Positions 9,057-18,033 of a stretch of DNA of 64,000 bases are shown here, piece by piece. This stretch comes from Stercoripulliclostridium_A sp045577735 (GTDB lineage: Bacteria; Bacillota; Clostridia; Christensenellales; DTU072): assembly GCA_045577735.1 (NCBI GenBank), contig JAZNIY010000005.1, positions 58,704 to 122,703 of the forward strand. Reading direction: 5' to 3'. The first letter of the stretch is position 1; every line of letters starts with the position of its first letter. The notes under the pieces are model-generated. The model saw only the letters and a program-made list of their open reading frames with translations, had not been told where the DNA came from and made no database searches. Made by a program: the position numbers and the translations under genes.

Positions 9057-9905
9057 TTACAAAGAGAAAAAATATTTTTTCATTGTAACGGCGTCTTCTG
9101 CTTGAGTACCATCGCTCTCACAAATGACGTAAGGAGTAAGCCCTTGAGCGTGGAAAACCTCCATTAAAGGTTGGTAGTCCGGACCAAATTTTTGGTCTTG
9201 GAAGGTAAGGTGACGGAGCTCTCCCTTGGGACCATATTCAATTTTAGAAAAATGAACATGCATGTTAAAAACTTTGTGTTTTGGCAAGAAATCGGCCATT
9301 TTCTGTATTATGGTATTATAATTTATTGCGCTTTTTAGAATACCTTGCTCCCTTGCGTTGATGTGTCCAAAGTCGATACAAGGATAAAATCGAGAATCCA
9401 ATGAGCACACTTTAATTATTTCGTCAACAGTTCCAAGTTGGGCAACTTTGCCCATTGTTTCAAAGCAGACTTTGTAACCTTCACCATATCCGGCTTCATC
9501 CAAAACGGAAATTAGTCCCCTTGCGTTTTCCACCATTAAACTAACGGCGTCTTCTCTAGCCATCTTCCCTTGTGTCGCGGGATGCACAACAACCCTATCA
9601 CCACCAAAATCTTTTACTTTTTTTAGTGAAGACAGGATGTAACCATATGACTTTTGTATCATTTCCGGATCTGGGTTTGCAAGATTTATGTAGTAAGGTG
9701 CATGCACACTCATCTCTACGCCCTGTTCCTTAAAGCTTTTGCCTATATTAACAGCCGTTTTTTCATTAAGAGTAATCCCTCTACCGAAGGAATATTCAAA
9801 AACGTCTATCCCCCTAGCTTTACACCATGAGGCTGCTTCGATGGTTTGAGTATAACCTTCATCATAAAAACTTTTAGAATTTCCTGCTACGCCAAATTTA
9901 ATCAT
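9057..9905 (-). CDS. Endonuclease IV-like TIM-barrel protein (AP endonuclease family 2)
   Basis: About 282 aa. The xylose isomerase-like TIM barrel carries residues typical of endonuclease IV: SVHAPYYINLAN, VVHPATQG, CFETMGK, IDFGHIN, a MHVHFS segment and a late CESDG. These His, Glu and Asp residues would bind the metal cluster. The close match to the Nfo pattern suggests abasic-site cleavage, but related barrels act on sugars, so activity is inferred. The start at 9905 is chosen over an in-frame codon nine residues upstream because the barrel begins at MIKFGVAG. It overlaps ribF by 8 bp and is the last gene of the operon. Confidence 0.8.
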   Translation of the reverse strand: MIKFGVAGNSKSFYDEGYTQTIEAASWCKARGIDVFEYSFGRGITLNEKTAVNIGKSFKEQGVEMSVHAPYYINLANPDPEMIQKSYGYILSSLKKVKDFGGDRVVVHPATQGKMAREDAVSLMVENARGLISVLDEAGYGEGYKVCFETMGKVAQLGTVDEIIKVCSLDSRFYPCIDFGHINAREQGILKSAINYNTIIQKMADFLPKHKVFNMHVHFSKIEYGPKGELRHLTFQDQKFGPDYQPLMEVFHAQGLTPYVICESDGTQAEDAVTMKKYFFSL

Positions 9906-10827
9906 TTGATTCCCTAACCTTTTGTATATCATTATGTATTTGCGTTTTGAGCTCGTCCAAAGAGTTAAATTTTATTACGCATCTTATGCGCTCAACGAAT
10001 TCAACCCTTATAATTTCTCCGTAAATATCTTCATTAAAGTCCAAAATGTGGGTTTCTAGCGTCCTTTTGTGTACGTCAAACGTTGGACACGTGCCCACGT
10101 TAGTAACACCCTTATACCATTGATTTTTAACCAATACTCTAGTATCGTAAACTCCGTCAAGGGGCAATACTTTGTCTTCACTAACGTTAAGATTAGCCGT
10201 AGGCAAACCGTAAGTAGCACCTACGCCTCTGCCGTGCACAACTTCACCCTCAAAATAATACCTATTACCCAATAACGAGTTTGCCGTACTTACTTCACCG
10301 TTTTCTAGATATTTTCTAATATCACTTGAAGATATTTTTTTATTCCATTCCGACATGATCGGTTGAGTTATGCACACTATACCACGCTTTTTTGCCCAGT
10401 CCGACAATTCTTTCATTCCAGCTTCAGCATTTAGTCCAAAACGGAAATCTTCACCGGCAATAACACCGCCTAGATTAAAGCCTTCAAGATAAACAAGGAA
10501 TTCTTCCGCGCTCATCTTTAAAAACTCGTTACTTGGCGTGCCAACAAAGACTTTTTCTATGCCAAACTCATCAAAAAGCATATTTTTGCGCTCTTCTAAG
10601 TTGTAAACCAACTTGTCAGTTTTGCCTAAAATCTTAAAGAAGTCATCGTCAAAAGTAAATATCGCTGGGGTTAAATTGTATAAATCTGCTAACGCACAAA
10701 GATTTGCAATAAGGCTACGATGTCCCACGTGTATGCAATCAAAAAAGCCAAGCGCAAGCATATACTTTGGCTTCTCCCCAAAAGTCAAATATAGAGATTT
10801 TGTTTGTTCTTTATATTTTCTACTCAT
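9898..10827 (-). CDS. ribF: Bifunctional riboflavin kinase/FAD synthetase
   Basis: 309 aa, standard length. The N-terminal nucleotidyltransferase domain has GFFDCIHVGHR near residue 27. The C-terminal flavokinase domain has GRGVGATYGLPTANL at about 200-215. It makes FMN from riboflavin and FAD from FMN. It overlaps truB by 1 bp, the usual truB-ribF pairing in Bacillota. No FMN riboswitch is visible. Confidence 0.95.
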   Translation of the reverse strand: MSRKYKEQTKSLYLTFGEKPKYMLALGFFDCIHVGHRSLIANLCALADLYNLTPAIFTFDDDFFKILGKTDKLVYNLEERKNMLFDEFGIEKVFVGTPSNEFLKMSAEEFLVYLEGFNLGGVIAGEDFRFGLNAEAGMKELSDWAKKRGIVCITQPIMSEWNKKISSSDIRKYLENGEVSTANSLLGNRYYFEGEVVHGRGVGATYGLPTANLNVSEDKVLPLDGVYDTRVLVKNQWYKGVTNVGTCPTFDVHKRTLETHILDFNEDIYGEIIRVEFVERIRCVIKFNSLDELKTQIHNDIQKVRESND

Positions 10828-11699
10828 TACTTCAACCTTGCTTTAAAATCAATTCTATTGTCTTCCGGATTTTTCTCTGCGATCCAAGTTAACTCATTGT
10901 TAATATACATGGCAAAGGGTCCGTCAGGAACTTTAAGCACCATTCTAACACCATTATCAAGTAATCTCTCGGCACCTTTGGGCGCATCAAATCTTGGCAT
11001 ATCCACCAATATTTCTTCCATTTTTACCAGTTTTTGCTCAATATCTATGCTTTCCAGTTCTTTAAGAGTATATGATTCATTTATGCTAAACGGACCACTT
11101 TCTTCACGCCTTATATAACGCATATATCCAAGCGTTCCCATCGCATAAGCCATATCGCGTGCAATACTTCTAATATAGGTACCACCACTACAAGTAATCC
11201 TAAAAGCATGGGCGTCCTCCTTGGTGCCCAAATATGTTATTTCATATATTGTAACTTTCTTGGGCTTTAACGTGAACTCTTTACCCTCACGAGCGAGATC
11301 ATAGGCGCGTCTACCGTCAACCGATTTTGCAGAATATAACGGTGGGATCTGGTCTATTTCACCCTTTAAGCTGGGAATAACGGCCAAAACATCCTCTTTC
11401 GTTACACTTTTATCACTTTCTTTTATAATAACTCCGGTTTCATCCAACGTGTCGGTTTCTTTGCCAAAAACGAATTCTGTGTAATAAACTTTCTTTTTAT
11501 CTAGGGTGTAATCAAAAAGCCTGGTTGCCTTACCAAGAGCAATGGGTAAAACGCCCTCGCCCTCAGGGTCGAGCGTTCCGGTATGCCCAATTTTATCAAA
11601 GGGTATATTTCTTGAACGAAGAATGCGTTTAAGTTTGGTAACCACAAACGCAGAACTCATCCCCCTTTCTTTGTTTACGTTTATAAATCCGTTAAGCAT
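10827..11699 (-). CDS. truB: tRNA pseudouridine-55 synthase
   Basis: 290 aa. The catalytic aspartate lies in GHTGTLDPEGEGVLP, and the GGTYIRS motif is present at about residue 168. It makes the conserved pseudouridine 55 in the T-loop of tRNAs. The C-terminal part from about 225 resembles a degenerate PUA-like extension. It overlaps nrnA by 8 bp. Confidence 0.95.
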   Translation of the reverse strand: MLNGFINVNKERGMSSAFVVTKLKRILRSRNIPFDKIGHTGTLDPEGEGVLPIALGKATRLFDYTLDKKKVYYTEFVFGKETDTLDETGVIIKESDKSVTKEDVLAVIPSLKGEIDQIPPLYSAKSVDGRRAYDLAREGKEFTLKPKKVTIYEITYLGTKEDAHAFRITCSGGTYIRSIARDMAYAMGTLGYMRYIRREESGPFSINESYTLKELESIDIEQKLVKMEEILVDMPRFDAPKGAERLLDNGVRMVLKVPDGPFAMYINNELTWIAEKNPEDNRIDFKARLK

Positions 11700-12663
11700 C
11701 TTCTAATAGTTGTTTTGAAGCCCTTACAAGTCTTTCAATCGTGTCGGTTAGGCTAGCATATATTCTACAGCCACTTGCATTAAAATGTCCACCACCGCCA
11801 AATAGCGAGGCTAATTTTCCAACGTCTACGTTACCCCTTGATCGAATTCCCACCTTAAATGCAGGTTGATCTTCCATTTCGGCAACGGCTATGGCTATTT
11901 TAACACCTTTAATATTATTAATGTTGTTAATCATTCCCTCAGTATCGTTGGGACGAGTATTAGTTTTACGATAATCATCCTTAACAAAGGTCATTATCGC
12001 TACTTGCCCATCAAGGAAAAATTGCGTTCCGGCAAGCGCCCTAGTCCTAAGAGCAAACACCTCGGGAGTTTCTTCTTTTATTAACTTATATATTACTTCG
12101 TGTGCATTAATGCCAAATTTTAAAAGTTTTGTGGCAATTTCTAAAGTTTTGGTTGTCGTATTACTAAAAGTAAAGGCATTCGTATCGGTTACCATACCCG
12201 AGTACAAACAAAGTGCAACGTTATAATCAATAGCACTTGCATCATTCTCTACCATAAACTTATAGAGAATTTCACAAGTAGAGGAAACGTTTTCAAAAAC
12301 AAGATCGTCTACGAATGGCGCGCCGGTAACGTGATGGTCAAAGCAAGCAAGATCGTCGCATTTAGAAAAAAACACTCCCGAACACTTCTTACCCATTCTT
12401 GGCGCACTACCACAATCTACTGCAATACCAAGATCATAATGCTTTAGTGATTTCGCATTAATAGCATCTAATCCGGGCAAAAAGCTTAAATTATCTCTAA
12501 TTTCCTCTTTATCTTCACTAAAAACGAAAACGTCCTTTCCAAGTTTCCTTAAATAATGATAGAGAGCAAGACTGCTCCCTACACAATCGCCGTCCGGGTT
12601 GACGTGCATAAACACGGCAACCGTTTGGGCAGAGAATAACTTTTTAGTAATATTTTCGTACAT
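11692..12663 (-). CDS. nrnA: DHH-family oligoribonuclease/pAp phosphatase
   Basis: 323 aa. The DHH domain carries MHVNPDGDCVGSS near the N-terminus, VDCGSA and the signature CFDHHVTG. The C-terminal DHHA1 domain ends with FGGGGHFNASGC. NrnA degrades very short RNAs and hydrolyses pAp to AMP. Its place between rbfA and truB is typical of the Gram-positive nusA-infB operon. Confidence 0.94.
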   Translation of the reverse strand: MYENITKKLFSAQTVAVFMHVNPDGDCVGSSLALYHYLRKLGKDVFVFSEDKEEIRDNLSFLPGLDAINAKSLKHYDLGIAVDCGSAPRMGKKCSGVFFSKCDDLACFDHHVTGAPFVDDLVFENVSSTCEILYKFMVENDASAIDYNVALCLYSGMVTDTNAFTFSNTTTKTLEIATKLLKFGINAHEVIYKLIKEETPEVFALRTRALAGTQFFLDGQVAIMTFVKDDYRKTNTRPNDTEGMINNINNIKGVKIAIAVAEMEDQPAFKVGIRSRGNVDVGKLASLFGGGGHFNASGCRIYASLTDTIERLVRASKQLLEDA

Positions 12664-13019
12664 TACTCGTCCTTATTACCACTATTATTGATTTGCTTTA
12701 GAATTTTTTCAATTTTAAAGCCGTAATCAATGCTGTCGTCTAATACGAATATCAACGTGGGAACCGCCCTAATTTTAAGGCGATTAAACAATGCGTTACG
12801 CAAGAATCCAGCACTAGCATTAAGTCCTTTTATTACTTCTTGGGGATTTTCGTGGTCCATAACGCTTACGTATACTTTTGCATACTTAAGATCGCCCGTG
12901 GTATCCACTCTCATAATGCTTAGCATTTTGCATTCCCTAACACGTGGATCTTTGAGTTCGTTTCTAATCAAACTCATAAGCTCCTTCATAATTTCGGAAT
13001 TTACTCTTTCTATATTCAT
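12663..13019 (-). CDS. rbfA: 30S ribosome-binding factor A
   Basis: 118 aa single KH-like domain with the family patterns LKDPRV and YAKVYVSVM. It assists late maturation of the 16S rRNA 5' region in the 30S subunit. It overlaps nrnA by 1 bp and follows infB by 1 bp, so translation is coupled. Confidence 0.95.
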   Translation of the reverse strand: MNIERVNSEIMKELMSLIRNELKDPRVRECKMLSIMRVDTTGDLKYAKVYVSVMDHENPQEVIKGLNASAGFLRNALFNRLKIRAVPTLIFVLDDSIDYGFKIEKILKQINNSGNKDE

Positions 13020-13020
13020 A

Positions 13021-15726
13021 TTACTTCTCTTCTACAATATTGAAACTTTCGATGATATCGCCTTCTTTGATGTCATTCCAGCCATCAAGACCAATACCAC
13101 ACTCAAAACCACGAAGAACTTCAGTTACGTTGTCCTTCATACGCTTCAAGGAGTTAATAGAGGTATCAGCTATAACGATGTTATCACGAATTAGTCTTAC
13201 CTTAGCGTTACGAACAATCTTACCATCGATAACCATACAGCCGGCGATCGTACCGATGCTTGAAATCTTATAGGTTTGTCTAACTTCTGCTTTACCAAGG
13301 TATTCTTCACGATATTTAGGTGCGCTTAGACCCTTAATTGCTGCAGTTACGTCGTCTATTGCATCGTAAATTATGCGATACAAACGGATTTCTATCTTTC
13401 TTTCCTCAGCAAGCTTCTTAGCGTTACTATCGGGACGAACGTTAAAGCCTATAATTAGTGCGCCGGTTGATTCAGCAAGAATAATATCACTTTCATTAAT
13501 AGCGCCAACCATTGCGTGAGGTACTGCTACCTTTACTTCGTCAGTGCTTAGTTTTTGCAAGGAATCACGAATTGCTTCAACGGAGCCTTGAACGTCGGCC
13601 TTAATAATGATGTTCAAGTTCTTCATCTTGCCTTCTTCGATGTTGCGATACAAATCTTCTAGGCTTACAGAGCCAGAATTAATCTTGCGCTCTCTTTCCT
13701 TAGCAACACGGTCTGCTACAACGCTCTTTAGAAGTTTATCATCGTCAAATGCCATCAATTGGTCACCAGCACCGGGAACTTCATCAAGACCGAAGATCAT
13801 AACTGCCATAGAGGGACCTGCGCTCTTAACGGTCCTACCCTTATCGTCTTGCATTGCTCTAATCTTACCGGTTGCCGTTCCAACAACGATATGGTCACCA
13901 ACCTTCAAAGTGCCGGTTTGAACCAGTATGGTTGCAAGAGGACCTTTGCCCTTGTCAAGCCTTGCTTCAACAACGGTACCCATAGCCTTACGGTTGGGGT
14001 TAGCCTTAAGTTCCATAACTTCTGCTTCAAGAAGAATGGTTTCTAACAATTCATCAATGCCTTCACCGGTCTTTGCACTAACTTTAACAACGGGAACGGT
14101 ACCACCCCATGCTTCGGGAACTAGTCCGTATTCGGTTAGTTGAGTCATAACGCGATCGGGATCTGCAGTGTTTTTATCAATCTTGTTGATAGCTACGATA
14201 ATCTTGCAGTCTTTTGCTGCTTTAGCGTGGTTGATAACTTCCACGGTTTGGGGCATAACGCCGTCGTCAGCAGCGATAACTATAACGATTATATCCGTAA
14301 CGTTTGCACCACGAGCACGCATAGCGGTAAACGCTGCGTGTCCGGGGGTATCCAAAAAGCTAATTTGTGAGCCTTTTACGGTAATGCTATATGCACTAAT
14401 GTGTTGGGTAATACCACCAGCTTCCCCTTCTGCAACTTTTGACTTCTTAATATAGTCCAAAATAGAGGTCTTACCATGGTCAACGTGTCCCATAATCGTA
14501 ACGATGGGAGGACGGGTAACGAGTTGAGTTTCGTCTTCGGTTTCTTGCTCAAAGTAAGAAATGAGCTTTTCTTCCGAAGTTTCCTCTCTTTGTAATTCCA
14601 AAGTGATATTGAAGTCACTTGCAACAAGTTCTGCCGTATCAAAATCAATCGAATCGTTTATGGTCTTCATAATACCAAGTTGGAACAATCTCTTAATGAT
14701 TTCGGTACCGGTCTTACCAATTTTTTCTGCAAGCTCTTTAATCGGTACGTTATCTTTGGTTATAATTGCGTGCTCGATTTGAACGGCTTCGGTCACGTTA
14801 AAGCTTGACTTGTTTTGGTTAGCCGTCTTTCTGGTACGAATCTTCTTGATGTTGCCTTCATCGTCATATACGATTGCAGAACTTCCACCCTCGAGTCCCT
14901 TTTTGAGCTTGGTTTTCTTTCCAAGTTGAGTTTTTTCATCGGGAGCATTGTCAAAGACCTTCTTCTTTTGGGTATCTTTTTGAACAACGGGAGAGTTGTT
15001 AAGATGCTCAATAGTGTTTTGTCTTTGGTAGGTGTTTATACCACCGCTTTGTTGTTGATTATTATTCTTGTCGCGGAATTGTTGATTATTATTAGCTTGA
15101 GGCTTTTCGTTGCGCTTGGGGCGACGCTCTTCGACCGGTGGAATATAAACCCTAATAACGGGTTTTTCCACAACGGTTTTCTTGGGTTTAGCAAGAAATT
15201 GAAGTGCTGCTGCCTTCGCTGCATCAAGTTGCTTTTGATTGTTGTCTTCAACTTTTACAACCTTTTTAGTAGGAGCAACTTGTTGAACCTTTACTTTAGG
15301 TTCAACTTTAGCAGGTTCTTCAACCTTTACTTCTACTTCAACAATAGGTTCTTCTACAACAACTTCTTCTTTAACTTCGGCTTCTTCTACCGTGGGGGTT
15401 TCTTCTACCACAGGTGCTTCAACCTCGGCAACAACTTCTTCGGGAACTTCTATAATTGGAGCAGTAGTTGCTTGCTTAATAGCCTCTGCCTTTTCTCTTT
15501 CCAATTTTAGACGTGCTTCTTCAAGAGCCTTTCTTTCTTCAAGCTCTTTTACCAATGCAACTTTTTTCTCGCGATTAAGTTCTTTTGCATCATTAAGCGC
15601 ACGCATTTTCTCGGCCATAATTTGCATAATGCCGTAATTGCGCTTTACGTATTCGCTGATTTTATTAATGTTTACGATTTGATTCGTTTCATTGTTAAGG
15701 TTGTTACGAACGTTGTTTTCTTTCAT
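13021..15726 (-). CDS. infB: Translation initiation factor IF-2
   Basis: 901 aa. A long charged linker (about residues 60-300) rich in Glu, Val and Pro, then Asn/Gln, is typical of IF-2. An IF2_N domain follows at about 325, then the GTPase with GHVDHGKTS, DTPGHAAF and NKIDK, and the C-terminal initiator-tRNA domains. It positions fMet-tRNA on the 30S subunit and drives subunit joining. The start has an AAGGAAGG SD. The low-complexity linker creates long spurious open frames on the opposite strand. Confidence 0.97.
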   Translation of the reverse strand: MKENNVRNNLNNETNQIVNINKISEYVKRNYGIMQIMAEKMRALNDAKELNREKKVALVKELEERKALEEARLKLEREKAEAIKQATTAPIIEVPEEVVAEVEAPVVEETPTVEEAEVKEEVVVEEPIVEVEVKVEEPAKVEPKVKVQQVAPTKKVVKVEDNNQKQLDAAKAAALQFLAKPKKTVVEKPVIRVYIPPVEERRPKRNEKPQANNNQQFRDKNNNQQQSGGINTYQRQNTIEHLNNSPVVQKDTQKKKVFDNAPDEKTQLGKKTKLKKGLEGGSSAIVYDDEGNIKKIRTRKTANQNKSSFNVTEAVQIEHAIITKDNVPIKELAEKIGKTGTEIIKRLFQLGIMKTINDSIDFDTAELVASDFNITLELQREETSEEKLISYFEQETEDETQLVTRPPIVTIMGHVDHGKTSILDYIKKSKVAEGEAGGITQHISAYSITVKGSQISFLDTPGHAAFTAMRARGANVTDIIVIVIAADDGVMPQTVEVINHAKAAKDCKIIVAINKIDKNTADPDRVMTQLTEYGLVPEAWGGTVPVVKVSAKTGEGIDELLETILLEAEVMELKANPNRKAMGTVVEARLDKGKGPLATILVQTGTLKVGDHIVVGTATGKIRAMQDDKGRTVKSAGPSMAVMIFGLDEVPGAGDQLMAFDDDKLLKSVVADRVAKERERKINSGSVSLEDLYRNIEEGKMKNLNIIIKADVQGSVEAIRDSLQKLSTDEVKVAVPHAMVGAINESDIILAESTGALIIGFNVRPDSNAKKLAEERKIEIRLYRIIYDAIDDVTAAIKGLSAPKYREEYLGKAEVRQTYKISSIGTIAGCMVIDGKIVRNAKVRLIRDNIVIADTSINSLKRMKDNVTEVLRGFECGIGLDGWNDIKEGDIIESFNIVEEK

Positions 15727-15737
15727 CTAGTCCTTCC

Positions 15738-16040
15738 TTAAATATTTAGTTGTTTAATTATTGCCCCGGCAAGACTTTCATCTTTTATTCCTAGAGCTTT
15801 ACACCCTTCTCGAGGTGATATATTTTTAAAATTTGCTATCTCCACGGCTTGTTGGCTATGGAGAGAAGCACTCTCGATCGCTTTCTTTTTTGAGTTTTCG
15901 GAAAGGTCTGACGAGTATAACACTAACATCGGTCTACTTACTTTTACAAGATTGTCGACACCTAACACACATTTGCCCGATTTGAATGCAAAACCAACGT
16001 AAGTTTTAATCTTTTGCTCCGAGCTTTGCGATAGCGTCAT
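15738..16040 (-). CDS. ylxQ: L7Ae/YbxF-like ribosomal protein family (YlxQ)
   Basis: Up to 100 aa. The L7Ae-type fold begins at KIKTYVGFAFKSGKCVLG and has the LVLYSSDLSENSKK loop and a C-terminal GIKDESLAGAI. This is a kink-turn RNA-binding family, and the gene is usual between ylxR and infB. Its start lies inside ylxR (35-bp overlap). The true start could be a few codons later, since the core begins near residue 10. Confidence 0.85.
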   Translation of the reverse strand: MTLSQSSEQKIKTYVGFAFKSGKCVLGVDNLVKVSRPMLVLYSSDLSENSKKKAIESASLHSQQAVEIANFKNISPREGCKALGIKDESLAGAIIKQLNI

Positions 16041-16260
16041 ATACCTCGTCTCCTATTTGGGTTTTGAAACTTCTGTTAAGTAGTCTTTTAGTTACACATT
16101 TGTTAATGCACTCGGCATTGTTACAAATATAAGCGCCTCTACCTTGCCCCTTTCCGCTCTCATCAATAAGAAATTGACCATCGATACGCACTATGCGAAT
16201 TAACTCAGACTTGTTTGCTTTGCGCCTACAAACCGAGCAAGTTCTCATAGGATCATGCAT
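16006..16260 (-). CDS. ylxR: YlxR/RnpM-family RNA-binding protein
   Basis: 84 aa. It has the RTCSVCRRK start and the GRGAYICNN motif of the DUF448/YlxR family. In B. subtilis the homologue (RnpM) binds the RNase P RNA and modulates RNase P. The two CxxC-like pairs (CSVC, and Cys in CNNAEC) are common in the family. The reading frame begins immediately after nusA, with GGAG inside the nusA end. Confidence 0.9.
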   Translation of the reverse strand: MHDPMRTCSVCRRKANKSELIRIVRIDGQFLIDESGKGQGRGAYICNNAECINKCVTKRLLNRSFKTQIGDEVYDAIAKLGAKD

Positions 16261-17366
16261 TATTCTTCATCTCCTAGATATCCAAGAGATTCATCATCGG
16301 CAATAGCTACGCTATAGGGCTTAACGTCAATCTTGTAGCCGGTAAGTTTTGCAGCGAGCTTAGCGTTTTGACCCCCCTTACCAATTGCAAGAGATAGTTT
16401 ATCGTCTGGAACGATAACTCTTGCTTCTTTTGCAGTTTCGTTAAGTTGAACCATGATAACCTTTGCGGGGGACAATGCCTTTACGATATATTCGGAAGGA
16501 TTGTTGCTGAAGGGGATAACGTCAACTTTTTCACCGTTAAGTTCATTTACGATAGCGTTTACACGTGCGCCCTTAGGTCCAATGCAAGAACCTTGTGCAT
16601 CAATGTTAGGATCTTCGGAATATACGCTCATCTTGGTGCGCATACCAGCTTCACGAACGATGCTCTTAACCTTTACAAGGCCGGTACGTAGTTCGGGAAC
16701 TTCAATTTCAAATAGCTTTTTAACAAAGCCAGCACAGCTTCTGGATACGAAAACTCTGGAGCCGTCTTTTTTGGAGCCGTCCTTGTTGAAGTCTTCATTG
16801 ATTTTCTTAACGTAAACTTTAATAGTATCGCCAACGTTCAATTTTTCGCCACGAACTTGGTCACGAGTGCCAAGGATACCTTCAATTTGGGTTCCGCTAA
16901 TTTCTACGGAAATGGTGCCGTTAGCTTCTACTCTACGAACCATAGCAGACATAAGTTGTCCTTCACGGTCCTTCATTTCATTCATAACTTGAGCGCGTTT
17001 TGCCTCGTTAATATTTTGAGTGAAAACTTGTTTAGCCGTTTGAGATGCAATTCTAGAAAGGTCGTCGGGATCAACGTTTTCGCCAATAATATCGCCGATT
17101 TGTGCATCGGGCTTGATGTCGCGTGCTTCTTCCAAGCTGAGTTCGCTATCGGTCAAAGGTTCGCCTTCAACAACGGTTTGGTAAGCAAAAAACTCGATGG
17201 TATAAGTTAAGGGGTTCATCTTAACTGCAACTGCACGTGCTTCGCTGGTTTCTTTCTTAAAAGCTGCTGCAAGGCCCTTTTCGAGGGATTCGATGAGAAG
17301 GGATTCTTCAAGCTTGTAAGCTGCTGCCATTTCTTCAAGGGCTAAAAATAGTTCTTTGTTTTTCAT
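16260..17366 (-). CDS. nusA: Transcription termination/antitermination factor NusA
   Basis: 368 aa, normal for Gram-positive NusA without C-terminal acidic repeats. It has an N-terminal RNA polymerase-binding domain (1-125), an S1 domain (about 135-200) and two KH domains, the second with IGKGGQNAKLAAKLTG. It affects pausing and hairpin-dependent termination. It follows rimP after a 71-bp AT-rich gap in which I see only a good SD (AAGGAG). Confidence 0.96.
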   Translation of the reverse strand: MKNKELFLALEEMAAAYKLEESLLIESLEKGLAAAFKKETSEARAVAVKMNPLTYTIEFFAYQTVVEGEPLTDSELSLEEARDIKPDAQIGDIIGENVDPDDLSRIASQTAKQVFTQNINEAKRAQVMNEMKDREGQLMSAMVRRVEANGTISVEISGTQIEGILGTRDQVRGEKLNVGDTIKVYVKKINEDFNKDGSKKDGSRVFVSRSCAGFVKKLFEIEVPELRTGLVKVKSIVREAGMRTKMSVYSEDPNIDAQGSCIGPKGARVNAIVNELNGEKVDVIPFSNNPSEYIVKALSPAKVIMVQLNETAKEARVIVPDDKLSLAIGKGGQNAKLAAKLTGYKIDVKPYSVAIADDESLGYLGDEE

Positions 17367-17437
17367 AGATGGAATTTCTCCTTATTAAGTTGTAATATAT
17401 TAAATTTTATTTTGTTTTGTTAATTTTTTGGGTTTTG

Positions 17438-17935
17438 TTATATTTTAGCGTGTTTCAAGCCTTTCATATCAATATAGGGTTGCAACACCTTTACGTTTGA
17501 TTTGGGAACCAACGTTTCTTTATCTTTACCATTTGGAATAAGAATTATATTATCCTCGTCGTGCCCCACGAGTTCGCCAACTATTTTTTTAACTTTACCG
17601 ACGGGTTTAATATACAAAGCCTCTACCATTTCCCCTTGATTACGAATATAATCGCGATCGGTCACAATGGGACGATCCAACCCGGGAGAGGATACGTTAA
17701 GGTCGTATGCAACGCCATTGGTTATGTCTGCGCTTTCAAGAGGCAAATCCAATGCATCATTTACGATAATGCAATCGTCAAGCGTGATACCACCCTTTTT
17801 ATGAACAAATACCGTGAGTGTGTTCTTTTTTCCCACTCTTTGGAATTTTATTTCCACCACTTCATAACCGAGTTTTTCAACAACGGGAGTGATAACTTCT
17901 TCAGCGCGCTCTTGAATTGAAAGTTCAAATTGCAT
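17438..17935 (-). CDS. rimP: Ribosome maturation factor RimP
   Basis: 165 aa, two-domain RimP. Recognisable parts are the N-terminal EVVEIKFQRVGKKNTLTVF and the LNVSSPGLDRPI motif, followed by a C-terminal Sm-like barrel. It is needed for 30S assembly. First gene of the rimP-nusA-infB operon, with SD GGAGAG 7 nt before ATG and a leader hairpin upstream. Confidence 0.93.
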   Translation of the reverse strand: MQFELSIQERAEEVITPVVEKLGYEVVEIKFQRVGKKNTLTVFVHKKGGITLDDCIIVNDALDLPLESADITNGVAYDLNVSSPGLDRPIVTDRDYIRNQGEMVEALYIKPVGKVKKIVGELVGHDEDNIILIPNGKDKETLVPKSNVKVLQPYIDMKGLKHAKI

Positions 17936-17955
17936 ATTTCTCTCTCCAAAATAAT

Positions 17956-17981
17956 TTGAGAGCGGCTTTCACCACTCTCAA
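17956..17981 (-). promoter_or_regulatory. Hairpin in the rimP-nusA-infB leader
   Basis: TTGAGAGTGG pairs with CCGCTCTCAA around a 6-nt loop (10 pairs, one G-U) between the promoter and the rimP SD. It is followed by ATTATTTT, a weak U-rich stretch. Since the operon encodes NusA, an attenuator controlled by NusA is possible (inference). Confidence 0.5.
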
Positions 17982-18003
17982 GTAATTGCCGTTCAGCGCG
18001 TAT

Positions 18004-18033
18004 ATATTAACACACGCATACGCGATTAAGCAA
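18004..18033 (-). promoter_or_regulatory. Promoter of the rimP-nusA-infB operon
   Basis: Minus strand: TTGCTT (18028-18033), 18-nt spacer, TAATAT (18004-18009), with an extended -10 (TGT before it). The spacer AATCGCGTATGCGTGTGT is alternating purine-pyrimidine for most of its length. The -35 overlaps the rluD stop codon. Confidence 0.65.

Noticed and set aside
14815..15510. Plus-strand 231-codon open frame opposite infB
   Set aside because: It mirrors the low-complexity Glu/Val/Pro/Gln linker of IF-2 and is rich in Phe, Asn and Leu as expected for an antisense shadow.
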